DNA from: Certhia americana
Taxonomy: Eukaryota; Chordata; Aves; Passeriformes; Certhiidae
DNA length: 64,000 nucleotides
Assembly: GCA_018697195.1 (NCBI GenBank)
Contig: CM031872.1
Span: forward strand, 6,492,171 to 6,556,170
Direction of reading: 5' to 3'
The notes under the pieces are model-generated. The model saw only the letters and a list, made by a program, of their open reading frames with translations, did no database searches and had not been told where the DNA came from. How positions within the stretch are numbered: position 1 is the stretch's first letter; every line of letters begins with the position of its first letter. A program made the translations under genes and the position numbers. Of this stretch, positions 47,925 through 56,953 are shown piece after piece.

Positions 47925-48150
47925 AGTTCAGAATCCTGTGAGCTGGAAGGGACCCACCAGGAACATCCAGCTCACCCCACCCCCTGTCCCTGCACAGCCC
48001 CCCCCAACACTCCCAGCCTGTGCATCCCTGGGATGTCCAAAGGCTCCTGGAGCTCTGGCAGCCTCGGGGCCGTGCCCATTCCCTGGGCAGTGCCCAGCAC
48101 CCTCTGGGGGAAGAACCTTGCCCTGATATCCACCCCAAACCACTTCTGAC
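47925..48150 (-). mobile_element. CR1 LINE 3' fragment, long-tail subfamily
   Basis: Inverted CR1: AGAATCCTGTGAGCTGGAAG, GGACCCACCAGGAACATCCA, CTCCCAGCCTGTGCATCCCT, GGGATGTCCAAAGGCTCCTG, CTCGGGGCCGTGCCCATTCC, GCACCCTCTGGGGGAAGAAC, CTTGCCCTGATATCCACCCC. Nearly the same as 15590-15745 in the same orientation, apart from a C-run length change and one or two substitutions up to the CTTGCCCT word, after which the copies diverge. Confidence 0.9.
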
Positions 48151-49764
48151 ACCAGCACTGAGCAGCTCACGCACAACTGTCTCACTGAACCTCCAGTTCT
48201 GCGATGCACAGGACAGGGCAGGATCAGAGGTTTGCTCCATGCACTTAATATTAAATTATTTTAGGGACAGCCTTACTTGTATCACACTGCTCACAGCTTG
48301 TTTCCTATCGAAGACCCACTCAAACCCACAGGCCTGAGCCCATGTCAGGAGTCTGTCCCTGGGCCCTAATGACCACATGGCCACTCTCCCTTCTCATTCA
48401 GCAACTCCTGACTCAGCCCTCTAATGTGAGATTAAAATCTGTTCCATGTGTTGCACTGTAGGTCCCCTGAGGGTTTCCCAGACAAACACCATGAATGCCC
48501 TGCAGCACCCCCAGTGCTGTGACAAGTGACAGGTCTTACAGCAACTCTGACAATTCACATGGCTTCTCTGCTTTCCAAGCTGGGTTCCTGACACAGTCTT
48601 TAAGAATGTGTTTCTTCTGTAGGCTCAACAAATGCCTGAAAGCCGCTGGCAAGCCAAGGGGAACAGCTGCCTCCCTTCAGAGCTGAACTACTTTCACCAC
48701 CACCCCCAAAACCAAGTACAGGAGAAATCTCATTACTAGAGAGGATAAGTGTTTGTGCTGAAAGAAAAATGTAAATTGTTTTAAGAAATGCCAAATTAGC
48801 ACAAGTGACCCACTACCAGAAAGGCAAAATTTCTCCATTAGAGATTTAAAGGCAGTTGAATGTCTCAGCAAATTAGCTCTGAGGCTATCCTGATGACAAA
48901 GCTCTTCTTGCACATGGGCTATGATCCCTATAAACCAGTTGTCGTTCCAAAGCGTTTCTGATTAATTTTCTCTACTGCTGAGGAAAAAAGTGCAAAATAT
49001 CACCATCATAAAACTGCCATGCGTGTCTGTTTGCTCCAATCACACAGAGCTTTCAGGGGACAAATATCTCCCTTGTGCTCCCAGCTTTGCCCATGTGCTG
49101 CAAAACAGTCCTCAGCATTTCTGTCGAGCCCTGGGTAGCTGTCGAGCCAGAGTAACAATCCTGCTGCACTCAGAGGAAGTTCTGTGACACAGCCCCAGAG
49201 AGGTAAATGAGACACCAAAGTGTTGTGTGACAGTACAGCAAACCCAGCAGCAAAGCTTCTGCTCCAGGACCACAGGAAGGGCAGGGAGGTGACACAAACC
49301 CTCACCCAACGCAGCCCAGGGAGTCAGGGCACATGTCTACAGAAAAATTCATCATTTCAAACTGCCTTGTCCTGGCTGGTGCTTTGGGCTGGCTGGGTGG
49401 GGCCTTGCCAATGCTTTGGACACAGCAGTCACATGCTGTCCCCTTCCAGCTGGCACTGGAATAAGTAACCCTGACTATGACACCAGTGACAGCACACACC
49501 GCATCCCCAGCTCAACCACAGCCAGGAACAGTGCCAAGGATCACTTCACCCCAGGCAACCTGGACCCAGGCCTGTGAGGAGGGAAAACTCCTTTTCACAC
49601 AGGTCTGTGAGCCATCATAAGCATCTGTGTAGGTGCCAAGTCCTGGTTTTTCTTTCTCTAGTCAGTAAGGACTCTGTTTTTTCCCATGTGCACTCAGATA
49701 GAAACTCAGCAGCTCAAAAGTGTTTTCCATGGAATATTACAAACCTGAAGTACCCAAAATGTGG
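48151..49764. other. Unique non-coding stretch
   Basis: No gene or repeat recognised. 48700-49010 is AT-rich and plain. Short open frames only. Confidence 0.5.
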
Positions 49765-50325
49765 GCAGTAGGTCAGGGGAGGTGGTTCTGCCCCACTGCT
49801 CTGGTGAGATCCCCACCTGCAGAGCTGCCTCCAGCCCTGGAGTCCCAGCACAGAAAGAACCTGGAGCTGCTGGAGAGAGACCAGAGGAGGCCACAGAGAT
49901 ACTCCAAGGGCTGGAGCCCCTCTGCTCTGGAGCCAGGCTGGGAGAGCTGGGGGTGTTCAACCTGGTGAAGAGAAGGCTCCAGAGAGAGCTCAGAGCCCCT
50001 GCCAGGGCCTAAAGGGACTCCAGGAGAGCAGGAGAGGGACTGGGGACAAGGGATGGAGGGACAGGACACAGGGAATGGCTTCCTACTGACAGAGGGCAGG
50101 GCTGGATGGGATATTGGGTGGGAATTGTTCCCTGGGAGGGTGGGCAGGCCCTGGCACAGGGTGCCCAGAGCAGCTGTGGCTGCCCAGGATGGTGGAAGCC
50201 CAGGCCAGGCTCGACACTGGGGCTTGGAGCAGCCCAGGATGATGGAAGGTGTCCCTGCCAATGGCAGGGGGTGGAATGGGATGAGCTTTAAGGTCCCTTC
50301 CCACCCAAACCAGTCTGGGATTTTA
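49765..50325 (+). mobile_element. CR1 LINE fragment, end of ORF2 and 3' UTR, young subfamily
   Basis: One of the longest CR1 copies here. It begins in ORF2 (GGGGAGGTGGTTCTGCCCCA, CTGCTCTGGTGAGATCCCCA; peptide CPTALVR, then LELLERDQRRPQR at about 49861-49899). The 3' UTR words are AGGACACAGGGAATGGCTTC, GGGATATTGGGTGGGAATTG, GGTGGGCAGGCCCTGGCACA, CAATGGCAGGGGGTGGAATG, GCTTTAAGGTCCCTTCCCAC, GGGATTTTATGCTAATC. Around 50188-50215 a duplicated or rearranged CAGGATGGTGGAAG block interrupts the usual order. Confidence 0.95.
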
Positions 50326-50821
50326 TGCTAATCAATCTGTCATGAGTTCAGCACTAAAAGCATCACTTGCACGCACCAGGAAACACCACATCCACAGGAC
50401 ACAGTTAGAGGCACAATATAGAAACATGGGATGCACAGACAGACACATAACCTTGGTGGCACTGACTGCAATGAAGGCTCATTAGGAACAGCACTCCAAG
50501 TCTCCATAAGCTGAAAAATGATAGTTGTTCCCTTTATTCAAATACTCCCTATAAAGAGAAAAGCATGACCCAGGCTCCAACGAGAAGCATGGAGCCTTGT
50601 TCCCTTTCTAAAAATGAATCCTGATGAATACATGCCCTTCTGATGACTCCCTTCTTCCTAACAAACAGGCTTTACAGAAAGAATGTGAATATACATTTGA
50701 AGCATATACTAGCAGAAACAGCATTAGGAAGATATAAACCTCAGAACCTACACCAGGAAACATGCATTTATCAGTTGTTTTCATTCAGGCAGGAGACAGT
50801 AATAAATTGATTGATAAATTC
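50326..50821. other. Unique spacer between two CR1 copies
   Basis: 500 bp, AT-richer than the flanks, without recognisable gene or repeat. Confidence 0.55.
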
Positions 50822-51292
50822 AAGCATAAGAAAGATGTGGACCTGCTGGAATCAGTCCAGAGGAGGCCTTGGAGGTGTTCTGAGAGCTGGAAACTCTCTT
50901 ATGGAGACAGGCTGAGAGAGCTGGGGGTGCTGGAGAAGAGTGGGCTCTGAGGTGACCTTATTGTGGCTTTTCAGTGTCTAAAGGGGGCTTGTAAAATAGA
51001 GTTTTTACACTGGCAGACAGTGACAGAACAAGGGGGGGACAGTGTTAAACTGAAAGAGAAGAGATTTATGTTTGATTTTAGAAAGAAATTCTTCCCTGTG
51101 AGCTTGGGGAGGCCCTGGCACAGGGTGCTCAGAGAAGCTGTGGCTGTCCCTGGATCCCTGGAAGTGCCCAAGGCTAGGTTGGATGGGGCTTGGAGCACCC
51201 AGGGATGGTGGAAGGTGTCCCTGCCCATGGCAGGGGGTGGGACTGGATGAGCTTTAAGGTTAGTTCCAACCCAAGCCAGTCTAGGATTCTAT
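50822..51292 (+). mobile_element. CR1 LINE fragment, end of ORF2 and 3' UTR
   Basis: Sense CR1 of an older type than its neighbour. ORF2 end reads KKDVDLLESVQRRPWRC (about 50828-50878), followed by AGACAGGCTGAGAGAGCTGG and a diverged TGACCTTATTGTGGCTTTTC. The UTR continues with TTTGATTTTAGAAAGAAATT, CTTCCCTGTGAGCTTGGGGA, GGCCCTGGCACAGGGTGCTC, TGGATCCCTGGAAGTGCCCA, TGTCCCTGCCCATGGCAGGG, GCTTTAAGGTTAGTTCCAAC and a terminal AGGATTCTATGA. Confidence 0.95.
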
Positions 51293-52631
51293 GAATTCAA
51301 CCTTTCAAACTCTGAAAATCTCCAGTGAGCACCTTGATGAACTTCAATGAAGATGCAAATGAAGGTTTGTTGACTGAGGCTGAATTATTCTCAGTTACCC
51401 AGAGGAGAGGGATACATGAATCCCACTGAACTCAGCAGGATCTGGGTTCCTCATGTCCAAGACACCACCAAAATATCCACATAAAGTAAAATTCCTATTG
51501 GTAAGAGGTTTGAACATTCTTCACTCTCAGAGGAAAGCCCCAAAGGACGTTTAGCAGGTCCCTGCATTGCCTGGGTGACCCTGCCTGTTGTGGGACAGCT
51601 CCAGGGCCCAGCCCAGAGGTGGGACTGCCAATGTGTCACCTGGATTACACCTCTGGAACTGCCCAGCTGTGCTCCACTGGCATCCCCAGTGCAGGCAGAT
51701 GTCCTCACACGTCCTCATTCAGGGGAGCAGAGAGCAGGAGACAGGGAGACAAGGTGTGGAAGTGTGGAGCTGCCCTCAACACATCAGCCCCAGCTCCCAA
51801 TGGAGTGGGCACCTCACAAGTTCAGGCAGCTCTGTGTCCCTGGTGCCCTGAGCATGCTCTGACCTGTGGAGAACACCTTCTCCTCTGGCTTCTCCTCATT
51901 CCTGTCTCATCTCTCCTTCCTCACTACCCATTAGGTGACGTGTTTAAAGCAGCATCCATCACCACGGCATCCAGAAAGCTCCCAAAGGTTCAATTTCCTT
52001 CCCAGCTTTGTCATTTTGCTTTTGCATTTCAGTTATTTTCATGACAACAGGCTGTGGAGGGTGAAGGTGGTTGGAGCAGGCAGAGAGCAAGGGGCAGAGC
52101 TGCTCTTTATTACTGCACACATCTGCTGTTCTCCAATGGCAGCTTGGAAAAGTACAGCTCTTGTCCTAGTGTGCTCTCAGTCTGCCTTAGCCATGAGGAA
52201 ATAGTTTCCCATAAGAGCCCAGGGGCCTATGGAAGAGCCTGACTGAATCTTATTCCCCTCTTCAACTTCCAAAACGCATTAACTTCTCCCTCTTTTAACT
52301 GCCTTAGCTGGGAAGGACTTGGGAATTAAGCTCTCAAGCAGAGAAGCAGGTGCTGGAGCAGCCCTGGGCAGTGTCCCCATGCCTTGCCAGCTCTGCAGTG
52401 TGGGCCCTGCCGTGGTGGCCTCTGCTGAGCTGGCGGGCAGGTGAGCCCAGCTGGAAAGCTGTGGCTTTCCACATACACAGGGGATTTCCTGGAAGCGCAG
52501 CACGGCAAGCCCAGTCCTGGATGGCGCCTTGCTGCAGGACTCCCTCTCCTTGGCTGGGACTTCTCCATCCCAATAGCAAGTTCAGAAAATAATGTAATGA
52601 AAACAGGCTTCTTTTTACATTTTTTTTCTTT

Positions 52632-52663
<32 letters not shown>

Positions 52664-53530
52664 CCATTCCTCATTTTATTTCACTGAGCTACTGCATACG
52701 AAGCTGAATCTTTATTTTGGCTGCTGTCCTTCTGCAATATCATTACCCTCGCGCAGAGGAAAAGCCCTCTGGAGATTTCCAATCCAAACAGGCCCTTGTT
52801 TTATCTACAACTATTTGAGTACATGACCTCAGATAACCCCATGGCCAACTGTGTGCCAAATTCAAACTGCAGCCATGGGAACTTTAAATACAGAGAAGAT
52901 TTTCTAGCTTCCCTCCGAAGGGAAGGCACTGAGTGTCTCACTCTGCTTGGGCTGATGGGGTCAGGGAGCCCAGCTGTGCCCGCAGGGGCCCGGCCATGTG
53001 GCCACGGTGGCACTGCTGTGCCACAGATTCACTGCTGCCCAGGAAGCTGCACGACTGACCCCTGCTACACACACAGTCACTGTCCCCTCCTCTTTTCAGG
53101 GCTCTGCAATGGCTTCAGATTACTGGAAAGACAAACAGCTGCACTTGGGCCAGCAGTCTCATCTGTAAGGCTGTGTTTGGATTCCTCTGGACAGGGGAGT
53201 TTTTCATCTTCATTAGCTGCTGTTCACAGCCACATCTGCCATTATTCACTGGGTCAGAGCCTCCTGCTCTTAACTGCTGCTTACAAATCTAAATAAATCA
53301 ATTAATCTGGTACTTTGAATGAAATTCAGAAGAATTTGACAGCCAGTGTTACACAGACAAGAAGCACATGTGTGTGCCTCACTCTGCAAGTCCTTGGAAA
53401 CAGGAGCTCAGAAAATTTAGGCACCAGAATCAGGGATGAGAATTTTTCACAGCAGCGCCTAATTTGCTTTTTCTCTCCGTATGAGAGAGACAATAATACT
53501 TCCTCATGTATGGATTAATACAGAGGAGGA
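51293..53530. other. Unique non-coding stretch with a poly-T tract
   Basis: No host gene recognised. Contains the poly-T tract at 52620-52663. A 166-codon plus-strand open frame at 52796-53296 and a 141-codon one at 51619-52044 show no domain. Confidence 0.5.
52620..52663 (-). repeat. Poly-T tract (poly-A on minus strand)
   Basis: 44 bp of T with two C interruptions (52628, 52633), including 30 uninterrupted T. On the minus strand an AATAAA hexamer (complement of 52675-52680) lies 11 nt before the A tract. That is the arrangement of a polyadenylated retrocopy, although no source gene is recognised. Confidence 0.85.
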
Positions 53531-53586
53531 GAACCACAGAATCCCAGACTGGTTTGGCTTGGAAGGGACCTTAAAGCTCATCTCTT
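53531..53586 (-). mobile_element. CR1 LINE 3'-terminal fragment
   Basis: AACCACAGAATCCCAGACTG, GTTTGGCTTGGAAGGGACCT, TAAAGCTCATCTC: the final 55 bp of CR1 in inverse order, close to consensus. It is an extremely short insertion or deletion remnant. Confidence 0.88.
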
Positions 53587-53915
53587 GAAAAATCTCCATC
53601 CAGGGAATGAATCCTAGACCTGAATGCAAGCACAAAGAAAGAAAATCTGAAGCTCTAGGAACAGCACAGGAATTTGGTCTTGACAGTCTCTGGATCAGTT
53701 TCTGACTCTGTCACACTGAACACATGCCTACATCATTTCCCATCGGGAACCAACCCCAGGAACAGGGCACAGGCTGGTGAGCCCTGAGGGTGGCTCTGCT
53801 TCTCCTCCCTGGGATTGTTGTGTCTATGGGATTGGGCACTGACCCCATGGGCTGGACTGAGGACAACAGCTCATTTCACAAGTGGTTCTTCCAGCCACCA
53901 CCACTCCCTTCCCAG

Positions 53916-53969
53916 GGCCTTCCAGGCTTCCAGGGACACCCAGGCCTGCCAGGACACCCAGGCTTCCTG
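53916..53969 (+). repeat. 18-bp minisatellite reading Gly-X-Y
   Basis: Three 18-bp units (CCAGGCTTCCAGGGACAC-like) give exactly 54 bp reading GLPGFQGHPGLPGHPGFL in one plus-strand frame. The array is preceded by a pyrimidine-rich tract ending in CCCAG at 53915, which resembles a splice acceptor. Fifteen codons downstream the frame stops, next to an AATAAA at 53998-54003. 54 bp is the classic fibrillar-collagen exon size, but the 18-bp periodicity alone explains the reading and no donor site or sister exon is visible. Confidence 0.6.
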
Positions 53970-54179
53970 AGGCCCAGCATAGAAACACAGAGCTTTAAAT
54001 AAACATTTTTGCAGACGCAGTGTCCCACGGGGTGGGAGGGAGGATGAAACCCCAGGAATCACTTTAGCCCCTGGAGCATCTCTGATGCTCCAGAGCAAGC
54101 CTGGGTCTGGGATCTAGGTCCTGTACCCCGCTTCCAGGGAGGCTGATCACACCCACCCAGGGCAGTTTTTGGCTGTATG

Positions 54180-54720
54180 CAACTATACATTCACATGCAT
54201 TATCCAGAGACCTTTTTGCATTCCAAGGCTGTTGTTATTTTGATCTTTACAACCTCTGGAAAAAATGAGTTCAATTAAGTCTCATCATTAGGAATTTGCA
54301 TAAGGTCACTTCAAGGCTTCCTGCATTTCCTCTGGTTCAGATCTCAGTGCTCCTGGTGTTTCCCTTCCTCACTTATAACTCCATTGCTGTAGGGCATTCC
54401 AAGTAAATCATCCACCACCAGTTTCCTCTCTTCAGCAACATGCATCGAGTTTTTCATTCAGGCTAAATGAAGCTTCAACTGCTCTATATAGCAGCGGGCC
54501 AGTTAAAGGTACAGCATCACTTGCAGAGAGGGCAGCTTTCCCCGCAATTAAAAAAAAAAAAAAAAAAAAGAAAAAAAAAGAAAACATATTAATTTGGACT
54601 CCATTAGTGGGAGGAAAGATTTAGTTGCATTCGGCGGCACAAGGGAGAGCAACGAACCAGTTCTTACATACTCTCTGAGAAATCCATTTGTGAAGCATGA
54701 AGAGCCCTTTCACTTGGAAT
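54180..54720. promoter_or_regulatory. Candidate conserved non-coding block (unproven)
   Basis: AT-rich, repeat-free sequence with an ATTTGCAT octamer (54294-54301) directly followed by an AAGGTCA nuclear-receptor half-site (54302-54308), and a TTGATCTTTAC TCF-like word near 54240. Further on, CTCTATATAGCAGCGGGCC (about 54482-54500) is TATA-like. It resembles vertebrate non-coding conserved elements in texture, but conservation cannot be tested here. A poly-A tract interrupts it. Confidence 0.28.
54550..54584 (+). repeat. Poly-A tract
   Basis: A20, G, A9, G, A4. No polyadenylation signal immediately before it, so simple sequence rather than a retrocopy tail. Confidence 0.9.
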
Positions 54721-55959
54721 AATGGAAAAACAGCCTTGGAAGCTATGAGCAGTGCTCAGCCACGGCAGAGCTGTGGCAAGGGGCACGAGTGGCTCCACGT
54801 GCTGCAGTGTCTGGACACAGGGATATGCAACCACCTAACTTGGAGCTGAAGCTCAAATTATGAACTGCCAGGAGGGTCCAAACTGAATGGGTATCACCCG
54901 GGTAGGGCTGATCTCCCAGGCACAAGGCTGGGGCTTCACATCCTGAGCCAGGAGCGGGCAGTGCTGGAGGTGGTGGTGGTGGGCGGTGTCGCTCCCGGAG
55001 AGCCCTGCCAGCCCCGGAGGCTGGGGTCTTGTGCTGGCCAAAGTGCCCTGAGCTCTGGTCTCGCAGGGCTCTGGCCTTCTCTCCCCCAGCACTGACAGAG
55101 CCCTCTTGCCCCCTCCCCTCCTTCCCTGCACATCTGGGCAGCTGCAGAGCGAGCCAGACTGGGGAGCTGAGCAGGGATAAAATTAACCATCTGGTTTTGA
55201 CAGGCCCGTTTCAGCTGGGATCAGTTCCCTTATCCTACAGCCCTGCAGTTAAACGAGCACTTGTGCTGGGATGAGGGGGCTGAGAGAGGCACTGGGGCAG
55301 GGAGCAGAGGCCTGTCTCCATCCGGCTGCACTGGCTGCCTGCATTGACTTAAAACTGTCATGAAATCCTGGCAGAAACATGCCAGTCCCATTTCCAACAG
55401 ACTCTCAGGGACCATCCCATGTTCTTCTGGCTCTCCTTTGCAAATGGCTTTGCAAAGGAGCTGGGCCCACCAAGACCATTCACACTCCTAATTTCACCCA
55501 CAAACATCACTGCACAATCACTGCATTCTGGGGACAGATGAATCTTGTCCTGTCTCTGACACAGACCCTGGTTTAAGTTTCCAAAGCCTTTCATATTTTT
55601 CCAAAAGGTATTTTCAACGTTAAAACACAATAATGCCTCAAACTAGTGGGGATCTTTCCACCTTACCTTTTCCCTCTATTTATTCCATGTCCTCTACTGA
55701 CACAGCTATCTCTCTCCTGCTAAGCAACCAGCTCTGTACGCATGGATGACTCTTTGCAACTGAAAAAATAACTTAGCTGATGCAGCTTAGGTAGGAGAAT
55801 CTGAGTGTGTGCATTCCTTCTACGGCTGGCCCCAGGAAAAGGACACCCTGCCACTTTCCAAACCTGGGAGGTCTTTGAGAGCTTGGCAGCAGTCCCCTGG
55901 GAGGCCCGTCATTAGCCATTTCAAACTGGCTGTAGTGCAGAGCTGAATGGGAGAGCCGG

Positions 55960-56260
55960 ACAAAGCCCCGCCGAGCTATCCGTCAGGAAAGGCTCCTGGG
56001 ACTGGCAGGGGCTGTTAACAGTAACAATGATGACAATATAGCTGGGATTTTCAGGGGTGGGGACTTCAAAGAAGCCCTAAAGAGGTGTTTTACATTAAAG
56101 ACTAAGAAAGCAGCTGAGTATTGTTTTTGGCCTTAAAGCTGAATATGAATGTTACTGCGGTAAGTCACAGATCAGCGACAGCATAAATTGGCACTGATTT
56201 AAATATGCATGAGCTGCTTTTCTGCGTTTCTTTCATTCCATCGGGCCTGCAGAACCTGGG
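55960..56260. promoter_or_regulatory. Candidate conserved non-coding block (unproven)
   Basis: A repeat-free stretch with a CpG-containing start (about 55955-55985), GCTGTTAACAGTAACAATGA at 56009-56028 (HNF1-like/SOX-like words: GTTAAC, AACAATG) and AAATATGCATGAG at about 56201-56213 (POU-like ATGCAT). No open frame of note. Judged only by texture; weak. Confidence 0.25.
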
Positions 56261-56744
56261 CAAACCAGCAGCTCTTGGACCTTCCTTCACGGACCCAGGG
56301 ATGCTCCAGGAGTGCATAAGTGCTTATGAACACCAAGGAGAAGCCAGCAAGCCCCTGAACAGTGACTGTGAGGTGCTACTGCTGTGACAACACATCGATA
56401 CCACATTGGGGTGTCAGCTCAGGGCTCCAGCCTGAGCCCCCCACCACCCAGCTCAAACTGGGAGCGAGCCTGGGTCTCTCTGGGCAGGAATCACAGGGAC
56501 ACCGTGGCTGTAGGCAGGAGATCAGGAGGGGATGTTGGTCCACAGAGACTTCTCTGCATTTAAATGCCAAATCTGTGATTCCTTGGGGGTGAAAAGGAAG
56601 ATGATCGTAAGGAAAAGTATTAGAGGGATATCACAAAAGACTCCTATGACAGCAAGTCCTTCTCCTAATGGTGAGGATTTACTGATTACTCTGCTGTTTC
56701 TGCATGGACCATGAAGATGGCCTGAGAACAGGAGTGCACTGATA

Positions 56745-56953
56745 ACAGCCTAGATTTGTGCTGGGGAGTTTCAGATTAGACATCAGACAGAATAGTTTCA
56801 GGCATTGAAACAAGCTGCCCAGCCTAGAGGGATTTAAGAGCTGTGTGGATGTGGTACCTGGGGACATGGTGGCCTCGGTACTGCTGGGCGAATGGTTGGA
56901 TTTGATGATCTTGGAGGACTTTTCCAACCTTAATTATTCTGTGATTCCATGAT
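56745..56953 (+). mobile_element. CR1 LINE 3' fragment, older subfamily
   Basis: Sense CR1: AGATTAGACATCAGACAGAA, AGTTTCAGGCATTGAAACAA, GCTGCCCAGCCTAGAGGGAT, TTAAGAGCTGTGTGGATGTG, GTACCTGGGGACATGGTGGC, GGTTGGATTTGATGATCTTG, GAGGACTTTTCCAACCTTAA, TTATTCTGTGATTCCATGAT. It is complete to the terminal repeats and belongs to the same older type as 45495-45656. Confidence 0.93.

Larger units (their letters stand above)
53587..56744. other. Unique stretch with candidate conserved non-coding blocks
   Basis: No recognised gene. Includes a collagen-like minisatellite (53916-53969), a poly-A tract (54550-54584), and AT-rich, repeat-free blocks at 54180-54720 and 55960-56260 that look like conserved non-coding sequence (separate entries). 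A (GGT)n patch lies at about 54969-54981. Confidence 0.5.

Noticed and set aside
47512..48126. 204-codon plus-strand open frame
   Set aside because: The second half is antisense CR1; the first half has no domain.
51451..51708. YVD-like stretch in a minus-strand frame resembling a reverse transcriptase active site
   Set aside because: Only one aspartate, no LPQG or connection motif around it, and normal composition; a chance match.
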